Source: Nocardia aurantia (GTDB taxonomy: Bacteria > Actinomycetota > Actinomycetes > Mycobacteriales > Mycobacteriaceae). From it: a DNA stretch of 64,000 bases. The position numbers and the translations under genes are program-made. Below are positions 25,497 through 33,262 of the stretch, one piece after another. The stretch's first letter is position 1. The number at the start of each line of letters is the position of its first letter. The DNA is taken from NCBI RefSeq assembly GCF_009604425.1, contig NZ_WEGI01000007.1:372001-436000 (forward strand), written 5' to 3'. Below the pieces are notes generated by a model. The model was given only the letters and a program-made list of their open reading frames with translations. It was not told the DNA's origin and did no database searches.

Positions 25497-26693
25497 TCAC
25501 CGGGTCGCGACGGTTGGGGTGTCGGCGGCGATTCGCCCGGCGCGCAACACCGTTCGCCGCGGCGCGCAACCGACGACGGCCTCGGCGGCGGTGCGGGCGG
25601 GGACCGCGACGAGGTCGGCGACGGCCCCGGGCCGCAGCCCGTAGTCGTCGAGTCGCAGCGCCCGCGCGCCGCCGAAAGTCGCTGCGGCCAGGGCTGTTTC
25701 GATCTCGGGGTCGGAGCAGTAGGACATCCGCTCGGCCAGCCGGTGTGCCCGGTGCAGCATGTCGCCGTCACCGTAGGGCGACCAGAGGTCGCGGATACCG
25801 TCGTTGCCCGCGGCCACGGTGACGCCCGCGGCGCGCAGCCGGTCCAGCGGGAGCAGCGGATCGTTGTGCGCCGCACAGGTCGCCAGCGCGATGCCCGCCT
25901 CGGCGAGGCCGGCGATCAGCTCGTCCTGCCGGTCGGCCGCGACGTCGCCGAGCGCGAAGCCGTGCCCGATCGTCACCCGATCGCGCATGCCGGTGCTCAG
26001 CGTGCGCTCGATGATCAGCTCGAATTCCCAGGCGCCCAGCGTGCCCCGATCGTGCAGGTGCAGATCGATCGGCACGTCGTACGTGGTCGCCAGCCCGAAC
26101 ACGGTGTCCAGATGCCGCACCGGATCGCGATCGACGCCGGCCGGATCGATCCCGCCGGCCACCTGTGCCACACCGGTCCGCAGCGCGCGCTCCATCAGTT
26201 CCGCGGTGCCGGCATTGATCAGCCGCCCGTATTGCGGAAAGGCCACCTGCTGCACCGTGATTCGATCCGCCACCCGTTCGGCGGCCTCCCGCACGGCGTA
26301 CACGCCGTCGAGGCCGAACTCCGGCGACACGTCGGTGTGGGTGCGCACCCGGGTGGTGCCCGCGGCGGCCATCCGCCGCAACAGCGCGGCGATCCGATCC
26401 ACCGACGGCACACCGTGTCCGGCGCGACCGGCCCGGGTGTACGCGATCTTGTCCGTCAGCCGGGGACCGGCGGTGTTGGGCACCCACGGGCCGTCCCACA
26501 ACGTCTTGTCGAGGTGGCAGTGCGCGTCGACGAAGCCGGGCAGCAGCACGCATCCGGTCAGGTCGACGATGTCCGCGTCCGCGGGCGCGGGGCCGCCGAT
26601 CGCCGCGATCCGGCCCGAGTCGACCGTCACATCGGCCGGTCCGGCCGAACCCCACGGCGTCGCGTTACGCAGCAGCAGTGGCATTCTCGTCAT
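25497..26693 (-). CDS. Amidohydrolase, cytosine deaminase-like
   Basis: A 398-residue metal hydrolase of the CodA/AtzC type. Visible motifs are the HxH pair in FVDAHCHLDKTLWDGPW, the metal or substrate site IDLHLHDRGTLGAWE, TIGHGFALGDV and the conserved aspartate in GNDGIRDLWSPYG. The N- and C-terminal strands form the composite sandwich domain. Such enzymes deaminate cytosine or related ring compounds. Its ATG overlaps the stop of the ornithine cyclodeaminase-like gene (ATGA), so it is co-expressed with a nucleobase/nucleoside-type importer, which supports a pyrimidine- or purine-like substrate without proving it. Confidence 0.82.
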   Translation of the reverse strand: MTRMPLLLRNATPWGSAGPADVTVDSGRIAAIGGPAPADADIVDLTGCVLLPGFVDAHCHLDKTLWDGPWVPNTAGPRLTDKIAYTRAGRAGHGVPSVDRIAALLRRMAAAGTTRVRTHTDVSPEFGLDGVYAVREAAERVADRITVQQVAFPQYGRLINAGTAELMERALRTGVAQVAGGIDPAGVDRDPVRHLDTVFGLATTYDVPIDLHLHDRGTLGAWEFELIIERTLSTGMRDRVTIGHGFALGDVAADRQDELIAGLAEAGIALATCAAHNDPLLPLDRLRAAGVTVAAGNDGIRDLWSPYGDGDMLHRAHRLAERMSYCSDPEIETALAAATFGGARALRLDDYGLRPGAVADLVAVPARTAAEAVVGCAPRRTVLRAGRIAADTPTVATR

Positions 26694-27661
26694 CCGATCA
26701 GGTCGATCTCGGTGCCGATCCCGCGGTCGCGGGCGGCGTCGATGAGCAGCCGGGCGGCCGCCAGATCCTGGAGTCCGATACCCAGGGAGTTGTAGAGCGT
26801 GATCTGATCCGCCTCGCTGCGGCCCGGTTTGGCGCCGATCAGCACCTCGCCGAGTTCGTCGCCGACGTGCTCCGCGCCGAAGACGCCCTCCCGCAACGGA
26901 ATCAGCACATCCCCGGATTCGGTCAGCGCGGTGGCCCGGCTGTCGACCACCACCCGCGCGGATCGCATTCCGGCACTGTCGATCTCGCGATGATCCGGGC
27001 GGGGCGGGGCGCCGACGGCGTTGACGTGCAGGCCCGGCCGGAACCAGGCGCCGCGCACCACCGGTTCACGGGCAGGCGTGAGCGTGCACAGCACATCGGC
27101 CGCCCGCACCACCTCCTCCGCGGAATCGACCGGCTCCGCGCCGGTTTCGGCCGCGAACGCGTGTGCGGTGGCGGCGGTGCGACTCCACACCACGATCCGC
27201 TCGAACGGGAGCACCGCGCGCAGCGCCGCGACATGCGTGTGCGCCAGGCCGCCGGCGCCGACCAGACCCAGCACCCGGCTGTCCGGCCGGGCCAGCGTCG
27301 CCGTCGCCACCGCCGAGGCGGCCGCGGTGCGGAACCGGGTGACCGTGCCGCCGTCGAGCAGCGCCGCACAGGACCCGTCGGCCGCGGACAGGGCCAGGAT
27401 CGCCGAGCGCTGCACCGGCAGGCCGCGGTCGCGGTTGCCGGGGATGTCGGCCAGCAGTTTCACCGTGGCCAGCCGGGCGGACTCGGAGAACGCGGGCATC
27501 ACCAGGAAGGCCGGATCCGAACCGGGCAGTCGCAGGGCGGTGGGCGCGGGCTGCACCGCCGTGCCGTGGGCGAGATCGGCGTGCGCCCGCCGCACCGCGG
27601 CGATCACCTCGGGGAGGCTGATCAGCGCGAGCACATCGGATCTGGTCAGGACGAGGGTCAT
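26690..27661 (-). CDS. Ornithine cyclodeaminase/mu-crystallin family protein
   Basis: A 323-residue NAD(P)-binding protein. Residues 100-125 hold the family signature with FRTAAASAVATATLARPDS and the Rossmann motif LGLVGAGGLAHTHVAAL; VNAVGAPPRPDHREID follows. Members include ornithine cyclodeaminase, ketimine reductase and alanine dehydrogenase-like enzymes, so the exact reaction is open. ATGA overlaps at both ends link it to the permease upstream and the amidohydrolase downstream. Its presence suggests the imported compound yields an amino acid or imine after ring opening. Confidence 0.85.
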   Translation of the reverse strand: MTLVLTRSDVLALISLPEVIAAVRRAHADLAHGTAVQPAPTALRLPGSDPAFLVMPAFSESARLATVKLLADIPGNRDRGLPVQRSAILALSAADGSCAALLDGGTVTRFRTAAASAVATATLARPDSRVLGLVGAGGLAHTHVAALRAVLPFERIVVWSRTAATAHAFAAETGAEPVDSAEEVVRAADVLCTLTPAREPVVRGAWFRPGLHVNAVGAPPRPDHREIDSAGMRSARVVVDSRATALTESGDVLIPLREGVFGAEHVGDELGEVLIGAKPGRSEADQITLYNSLGIGLQDLAAARLLIDAARDRGIGTEIDLIG

Positions 27662-28581
27662 CGGGACCGGGCCTCTCGGACGAAGGGACGGGTGAGGGCG
27701 GCCGGGGATCGGCTCGCGCCGACCAGCCCGCTGACCGCCAGAACCGCCAGCAGATACGGGGACATGACCAGCACCGCGGTCGGCAGGTGCAGGCCGAGGG
27801 CGGGCGCGGCGAATTGCAGGGCCTCCGCGAGCCCGAAGAACAGGCAGGCCAGCACGGTCGGCAGGGCCCGCCAGCGGCCGGCGATGACGGCGACCACCGC
27901 GAGGTAACCCGCACCGCCGGTGAGGTTGTCGGTGAACGCGTGCACATCGGCCAGCGCCAGGTGCGCACCGGCCAGACCCGAGGTCGCGCCCACCAGCAGC
28001 ACCGCGATCCATCGCCAGGCGGCGACCGGCAGGCCGCTGCGATCGGCGGTGACCGCGTCCGCGCCGATCGCGGTGATCGCCAGACCCCAGCCGGTGCGGT
28101 GCGAGAACAGCACCGCGAGCAGCGCGACGAGCGCCAGCGCGAGGTAGCCGAGCGGGGTGAGGTCGAACAGTGCCCGGCCGAGCAGCGGAATGTCGCGCAG
28201 CCCCGGGATCGGCATCCGGTCGAAACCCGGAACCGACCGTCCCGCGGTGAAATACAGCCGCGCCCCGTAGGTGGTGACGCCGAGAGCCAGCGCGTTGATC
28301 GCGATCCCGGTGACGATCTGATCGGATCGCAGTGTGACGCTGAGCAGCGCCTGCAACGCCGCCGTCAGCACGGCCGCCAGCAGCGCGCACAGCACCCCCG
28401 CGGTCGCGCTCCCGCCGGCCCGGGCGCCGACCGCACCCGCGAACGCCCCCGCCAGCATCATGCCCTCGACGCTGAGGTTGAGTACTCCGGCGCGCTCGCT
28501 CACCAGTTCGCCGGCGGAGGCCAGCAGCAGCGGAATCGCCAGCCGCACACCGCCGTCCAGCAGTTCTCCGGTCGCGCTCAT
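27658..28581 (-). CDS. ABC transporter permease, nucleoside type (YufQ-like)
   Basis: A 307-residue inner-membrane protein with about nine helices, of the BPD-transporter-2 family (LivH/RbsC fold). The conserved SERAGVLNLSVEGMMLAGAF region lies near residue 28, as in YufQ/BmpD-type nucleoside permeases, with GADAVTADRSGLPV in the coupling region. The start ATG overlaps the stop of the partner permease (ATGA) and its stop overlaps the ornithine cyclodeaminase-like gene. It forms the channel with the upstream permease and is driven by the dual ATPase. Confidence 0.9.
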   Translation of the reverse strand: MSATGELLDGGVRLAIPLLLASAGELVSERAGVLNLSVEGMMLAGAFAGAVGARAGGSATAGVLCALLAAVLTAALQALLSVTLRSDQIVTGIAINALALGVTTYGARLYFTAGRSVPGFDRMPIPGLRDIPLLGRALFDLTPLGYLALALVALLAVLFSHRTGWGLAITAIGADAVTADRSGLPVAAWRWIAVLLVGATSGLAGAHLALADVHAFTDNLTGGAGYLAVVAVIAGRWRALPTVLACLFFGLAEALQFAAPALGLHLPTAVLVMSPYLLAVLAVSGLVGASRSPAALTRPFVREARSR

Positions 28582-29708
28582 GCCACCGCCTCCGGCTCCG
28601 GAGCCCGGCGGACCCGGCGCTGCCGGAACACCACCGCCGCGGCCACACACAGGATCAGCACACTCTGTACCACCTGCACCGAGGACGCCGGAACCGACGC
28701 CGCCACTTGCAGATTAATGCCACCGGCGGTGAGCAGCCCGAAGCCGAGCGCGACCCCGCCGACCGCGAGCAGACTCCCCCGCGCCAACAGCCCCACCACG
28801 AGGCCCGCGAAACCGTAACCGGAGGTGAAGTTCTCGGCCAGCACGAACGGCACCGTCGCCACCAGCCCGGCCCCGGCCACCCCGGCCAGCCCGCCCGCGG
28901 TGGCCAGCGCCGTCACCCGCAGCCGAGTGACCGGTAGCCCGAGCCGCGCCGAGGCCGCCTCGGAATGACCGACCGCGGCCAGCCGCACACCGGTTGCCGT
29001 GCGCCGCAACACGATCGCGGCGATCACCAGCGCGACGAGCGCGACCGCCACCGCGATCGTGGCCGGGGACTGCGACAACCCCAGCAACGGCAGCCGTGCC
29101 CCGGCGGCCAGCGGCTTCGACTGCGGCAGGGTCTCCACCGAGGTGACCGGCTGCCGCAACAACCCCGATTCGTGCACAACCAGCGAAACCAGGCCCAGGC
29201 CGACGAAGTTCAGCAGCAGGGTGGTGATCACCTCGCTGGTCCCGCGCCACACCCGCAGCCAGGCCGCGATACCGGCCCACAGCGCGCCCGCGGCGAACCC
29301 GGCCAGCAGAACCATCGGCACCCCGGCCGCCGGCGGCACCGAATCGGGCAGATGCACCCCGACCGCGGTCGCGGCGATACCCCCCAGTGCCAGTTGCCCT
29401 TCCGCACCGACGTTCACCAGCCCCGCCCGATGCGCGACGGTGAAACCGGTCGCGATCAGCGCCAGCACGGCCGCGGTGTTCAGCGCACTGCCGAAGCTGT
29501 ACGGAGACCCGAACATGCCGTCCCACAACGCGTTTCCCGCCACCGCCGGTGACGCGCCACTCCCGGACGCCAGCAGCACCCCTACCAGGGCCGCGGCGGC
29601 CACGGCGGTGCCGTAGACCCACACGTCCCGCGACATCACCTGTCCGCGTAGCTTTCCCGGCGACCACGCCGCCGGCCGCGGTCCCGCCTCGATCGTGTCG
29701 GCCGACAT
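28578..29708 (-). CDS. ABC transporter permease, nucleoside type (YufP-like)
   Basis: A 376-residue membrane permease with about ten helices. The family motif is VAHRAGLVNVGAEGQLALGGI (near residue 90), and the coupling-helix region is RLAAVGHSEAASARLGLPVTRLR. I placed the start at ATG 29708. The frame is open to 29849, and if one base is restored in the third unit of the adjoining 75-bp array it opens up to an ATG at 30055 that overlaps the ATPase stop, adding about 116 residues. So the original start may have been 30055. Confidence 0.82.
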   Translation of the reverse strand: MSADTIEAGPRPAAWSPGKLRGQVMSRDVWVYGTAVAAAALVGVLLASGSGASPAVAGNALWDGMFGSPYSFGSALNTAAVLALIATGFTVAHRAGLVNVGAEGQLALGGIAATAVGVHLPDSVPPAAGVPMVLLAGFAAGALWAGIAAWLRVWRGTSEVITTLLLNFVGLGLVSLVVHESGLLRQPVTSVETLPQSKPLAAGARLPLLGLSQSPATIAVAVALVALVIAAIVLRRTATGVRLAAVGHSEAASARLGLPVTRLRVTALATAGGLAGVAGAGLVATVPFVLAENFTSGYGFAGLVVGLLARGSLLAVGGVALGFGLLTAGGINLQVAASVPASSVQVVQSVLILCVAAAVVFRQRRVRRAPEPEAVA

Positions 29709-29756
29709 GACCGGCACCGTCCTCTCCGTCGATATACCGAATTCCGAACCGCTCCC

Positions 29757-30055
29757 GCCGAGCCCGCGAGGCACGGGCGGAGGTCCTGCATGGTGGCGCT
29801 CCCCTGCCGCCACCTCGCCCTCACCACTCACGCCACGCCCATCAGCCACGAGCGCGGGCCCTGCATGGTCACGCTCCCTGCCGCCACCTGGGCCGCATCA
29901 CTCACGCCGCGCCCATCGGCCATGAGCGCGGGGCCTGCATGCTGACGCTCCACAGCCGACCCGTTGTCCGCACCGCTCACGCCATGCCCAGCGGGCAGGA
30001 TCGGAGGGCCCGAGTGGCCACGCTCCCCGGCTGCCACCTGGTCGTCGCCGCTCAT
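29757..30055. repeat. 75-bp degenerate tandem repeat, four units, between ABC genes
   Basis: On the minus strand, units run 30055-29981, 29980-29906, 29905-29832 and 29831-29757. Each begins GTGAG or ATGAG and, read in frame, encodes 25 residues on the theme VSGxxxVAAGERxHAGPxxxADGRG. Unit three is 74 bp, lacking one G in a GGGG run (near 29878), which shifts the frame. The first unit starts with an ATG overlapping the ATPase stop. Confidence 0.85.
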
Positions 30056-32112
30056 GTCCCGGCTCCCAACATCAATCGGGCGATGGTGTCGGCGGCGTGC
30101 CCGGCGGCCGGATGGACCGGGCCGAGCAGGCGGCCGCGGTAGGCGACGAAGACGCGGTCGCAGAGGGTGAGCAGTTCGGGCAGTTCGTGGGAGACCAGCA
30201 GTACCGCCGCACCCGCCGCGGCGGCACCGCGCAACTGGGTCAGCACGGCGTCCACTGCGGCGAGGTCCAGGCCCCGGGTCGGTTGTGCCGCGACCAGGCA
30301 GCGCAGCGGATCCAGCGCCAATTCCCTTGCCACCACGACCTTCTGCTGATTACCGCCGGAGAGCGTGTGCATCGGCGCGGCCGGCGAGGAGGCCCGGATG
30401 CCGTGTGCGGCGATCGCGGCGGCCGCGGTGTCGGACACGGCCCGCCGATCCAGCAGCCCACGCCGGCGGAACCGATGCAGCCGGCCCAGGCACAGGTTCT
30501 CCGCGACGCTCATCGCCGGGATACAACCCTCGTGATGCCGATCCTCCGGAATGACGCCGAGCCCGGCCGCCGTGCGGGCGGCCGGGCTCGCCCTGGTCAT
30601 ATCGCGCCCGGCGAATTCGACCAGCCCGGCATCCGGCCGCCGCGCGCCACTGAGCACCGCGACCAGCTCACTCTGACCGTTCCCCTCCACCCCGGCGATC
30701 CCGGTGATCTCCCCCGCCCGCAACTCCAGGTCCAGACCGTCCAGCAGCGGCGCCCCGTCCGCACGCGCCAACCGCAACCCGGTGATCCGCAACACCGTTG
30801 GCGGAGTTGCCCTTTCATCGGCAGCGCCCGTCCCGCCAACAGTGAGTTCGGCGCTGCTCACGCCAGTAGCCGTCGCATCGGCAGCGTCCTCACCGGTACG
30901 GCCTGTGCCGACCACCCCCTCGGCACGGCCCGCAGCAGCGTCCGATCCATCGCCGCCGGTTGTACTCGTACCGAGCACCTCGGCGGTGCCGGACCCCGCC
31001 GGCATCACGGCGGAAACACCGGTCGCAGCGGCGCTTTCGTCGGCAGTGTCGGCGCCCGGGACGGTCGGGCCGACCGTCGACGCAGACGAGCGGTCGGCCT
31101 CGGTCGGGGCGAAGGTGAGCGAATCACCCGGTACCAGTGGCACATCCCGGTCCGCCGGTCGGCCACCGACCGTCGGACCGAGCCCCTCGGCAGCTTCCGG
31201 CCCGGCCGACGGCACACCGGAAACATCCGCGCCGGTCGCGTGTTTGTCGGCAGTACCCACGGTAGGCCGCCCGGCCGTCACAGACAGGTGGCCGCCGGTC
31301 GCCGGCCCAGCAGCAGTCACAGGCAGGTGGTCGCCGGTCGCCGGAGTGGGGGTCGGCGAATCACTCAGGACCAGTAGCGGATCCAGGTCCGCCAACCGGC
31401 GGCCGACCATCAGGCCGACCAAGTCGTCGCGGGTGAAGCCGGACAGGGGGCCGGAGCCGACTACTCGGCCCGCGCGCAGGACGGTGGCGGTGTCGGCGGC
31501 GCGTTCGATCTCGCCCAGTTTGTGGGTGATGAGCACGACCGCCCGGCCGGCGGCGGCGGCGATGCGGCGGCAGGTGTCGAGCAGGGCGGTCACCTCGGTG
31601 GGGCCCAGGACCGCGGTGGGTTCGTCCAAGAGTACCAGGTTCGGTTCGGCCAGAAGGCATTTCACGATCTCGACGGTCTGGCGTTCGCCCACCGAGAGGG
31701 TCTCGACCCGAGCGGCCGGGTCGACCCGCAGGCCGAATTCGTCGGCGACAGCGGCCAATCCGGTGGTCAGGTTCGCGCGTCGCAGGCGCAGCCGGGACGC
31801 CGGGCCGAGCAGCAGGTTCTCCGCGACCGTCAGGGTGGGTACCAGGCTGAAATGCTGATGCACCATGGCGATTCCGCGGCGCAGGGCGTCGGCGGGGCGA
31901 CGCGGGCGGTACGGTTCGCCGAACAGCCGCATCCGGCCCGCGTCGGGGCTCGCCGAACCGTAGACCAGATTGCACAGCGTCGACTTCCCGGCGCCGTTCT
32001 CACCGAGCACGCAGTGCACCTCGCCGCGGCGGACCGTGATGTCCACGTCCGACAGCGCCCGCACCGTGCCGAACCGTTTGCCGACACCGGCGAGTTCCAG
32101 GGCAGTGTCCAC
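30052..32112 (-). CDS. Dual-domain ABC transporter ATPase (nucleoside type) with long linker
   Basis: A 686-residue cytoplasmic ATPase with two nucleotide-binding domains. The first (about 1-250) has Walker A GENGAGKST, signature LSVGERQ and Walker B LVLLDEPTAVL. The second (about 439-686) has GVEGNGQSEL, signature LSGGNQQK and LVAAQPTRGLD, a weak Walker A as is normal for the YufO/RbsA group. Between them lies a roughly 187-residue Thr/Ala/Gly-rich, repeat-like linker (30799-31359), whereas relatives of about 510 residues have almost none. Start GTG 32112 has GGAAGG upstream, and an operator-like palindrome lies 15 bp before the start. It powers the two permeases. Confidence 0.87.
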   Translation of the reverse strand: MDTALELAGVGKRFGTVRALSDVDITVRRGEVHCVLGENGAGKSTLCNLVYGSASPDAGRMRLFGEPYRPRRPADALRRGIAMVHQHFSLVPTLTVAENLLLGPASRLRLRRANLTTGLAAVADEFGLRVDPAARVETLSVGERQTVEIVKCLLAEPNLVLLDEPTAVLGPTEVTALLDTCRRIAAAAGRAVVLITHKLGEIERAADTATVLRAGRVVGSGPLSGFTRDDLVGLMVGRRLADLDPLLVLSDSPTPTPATGDHLPVTAAGPATGGHLSVTAGRPTVGTADKHATGADVSGVPSAGPEAAEGLGPTVGGRPADRDVPLVPGDSLTFAPTEADRSSASTVGPTVPGADTADESAAATGVSAVMPAGSGTAEVLGTSTTGGDGSDAAAGRAEGVVGTGRTGEDAADATATGVSSAELTVGGTGAADERATPPTVLRITGLRLARADGAPLLDGLDLELRAGEITGIAGVEGNGQSELVAVLSGARRPDAGLVEFAGRDMTRASPAARTAAGLGVIPEDRHHEGCIPAMSVAENLCLGRLHRFRRRGLLDRRAVSDTAAAAIAAHGIRASSPAAPMHTLSGGNQQKVVVARELALDPLRCLVAAQPTRGLDLAAVDAVLTQLRGAAAAGAAVLLVSHELPELLTLCDRVFVAYRGRLLGPVHPAAGHAADTIARLMLGAGT
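30799..31359. repeat. Degenerate repeats encoding the ATPase inter-domain linker
   Basis: This part of the ATPase gene encodes duplicated segments: PATGDHLPVTAAG beside PATGGHLSVTAG, and three diverged copies starting TADKHATGADVSGV, TADESAAATGVSAV and AADATATGVSSAEL. The boundaries are approximate. Confidence 0.65.
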
Positions 32113-32126
32113 GACCGACCTTCCAA

Positions 32127-32144
32127 TTAGTGGTATACCGCTAA
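32127..32144. promoter_or_regulatory. Candidate GntR operator between the ABC operon and gntR
   Basis: TTAGTGGTATACCGCTAA is a near-perfect palindrome (16 of 18 positions) around GGTATACC, the core typical of FadR/FCD-type GntR operators. It lies 15 bp before the ATPase start and about 85 bp before the divergent GntR gene. A related site precedes the BMP gene. Confidence 0.68.
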
Positions 32145-32228
32145 CTTTCGACGATCCGTGTGGCGGCCGGGTTCCGGCTGTGTTTCGAACGGGAAAACCG
32201 CTCCGGGGCAGCGATAGTGTGGAATGTC

Positions 32229-32942
32229 GTGACGGCACCAGGATCCTTGCGCGACCACGCCTACGAGTCGATCAAGCAACGCATCGTCGGCGTCGAATTA
32301 CGGCCGGGACAGCGGTTGGTCGAGCGCGATCTGGCCGCCGAGCTGCACGTTTCCCGAATCCCGCTGCGCGAGGCGCTGCGGGTGCTGGCCGCCGACGGCC
32401 TGGTGCTGCTGGTGCCCGGCAAGGGTGCCCTGGTGGCCCCGTTCACTCCCGCCGACGTCCGCGATCTGTTCGATGTCCGGGAGTCGCTGGAGTCATTGGC
32501 GGCCCGGCTGGCGGCGAGCAACGCCACGCCGGCCTCGATCGAACCGCTGTCGGCGCTGCTGGTACAGGCGCGGGCCGCCACCGCCTCCGGCGACGCGCAG
32601 CGGATCGCGGGCGCCAACGCCGCCTTCCATGCCGGGATCATCGATCTGGCGGGAAACCCGCTGCTGCACACGCTGATGCGGCCGCTGGCCGCCCGCACCG
32701 AATGGCTGTTCCGCCTCACCGCCGCCCGGGACGCCGCCGAACAGTGCACCGAGCACGAGGCCCTGTTCAGCCTGATCGCCGCCGGCGCCACCGAAGCGGC
32801 GGCGGCGAGCGCCTTCGCCCACATCGCCGCGGGCCGCGGACCCAGCATCGCGCTGGCCGCCGAATGGTCCATCCCGGAATTCGACGTCGACCTCGTCGCC
32901 CGCGGCCGCCGTCGCCGCCGCCCGGTCGCCGACAGCGCCTGA
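32229..32942 (+). CDS. GntR family regulator (FCD/FadR subfamily)
   Basis: A 237-residue transcription factor. The N-terminal winged helix covers about residues 8-72 (YESIKQRIVGVELRPGQRL, then LAAELHVSRIPLREALRVLAADGLV) and the FCD ligand-binding domain about 80-215, with FDVRESLESLAARLAA, NAAFHAGIIDLAGNPLL and TEHEALFSLI giving its metal/ligand histidines. GTG at 32229 is the best fit; the ribosome site is weak. It is divergent from the nucleoside-type ABC operon and is its likely repressor, acting at the palindromes at 32127 and 25442. Confidence 0.87.
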   Translation: MTAPGSLRDHAYESIKQRIVGVELRPGQRLVERDLAAELHVSRIPLREALRVLAADGLVLLVPGKGALVAPFTPADVRDLFDVRESLESLAARLAASNATPASIEPLSALLVQARAATASGDAQRIAGANAAFHAGIIDLAGNPLLHTLMRPLAARTEWLFRLTAARDAAEQCTEHEALFSLIAAGATEAAAASAFAHIAAGRGPSIALAAEWSIPEFDVDLVARGRRRRRPVADSA

Positions 32943-33222
32943 TCGACCGCCGGTGGCATGCGCGCACCCACCGACGACGGGGCCGGGCCGCGCGTCCTCG
33001 GAAGGGTGCCCGATCCGGGCCGTACCGGACGGGGATCCGGCCGTCATGCGCGGGCGCTCGACTCGGCGCTGAGGGCGGCGAACAACCGGCTGATTTCCGC
33101 GCATCCAATCACTGGCAACATTTCAGCAACCGAAATGGAAGCGGCCGAAACCATTTACCAACCCCCGGCCCGAGCGGACGTAGCACCCCACATTCACCCG
33201 CCGATACAGCCGGAAAGCAGTC

Positions 33223-33250
33223 GGGGCGGACGCGATTTCGCGTCCGCCCC
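33223..33250 (-). terminator. Hairpin terminator of ffh
   Basis: Perfect 12-bp arms GGGGCGGACGCG and CGCGTCCGCCCC around a 4-base loop, 13 bp past the ffh stop. There is no long U-tract. The rest of the 320-bp gap (32943-33222) shows no gene or RNA that I recognise. Confidence 0.75.
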
Positions 33251-33262
33251 GAGGCGATCAGG

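Noticed and set aside
29828..30055. A 75-residue stand-alone small protein after the ABC ATPase
   Set aside because: It consists only of the first three units of the 75-bp repeat and ends by frameshift; better seen as a broken leader of the permease.
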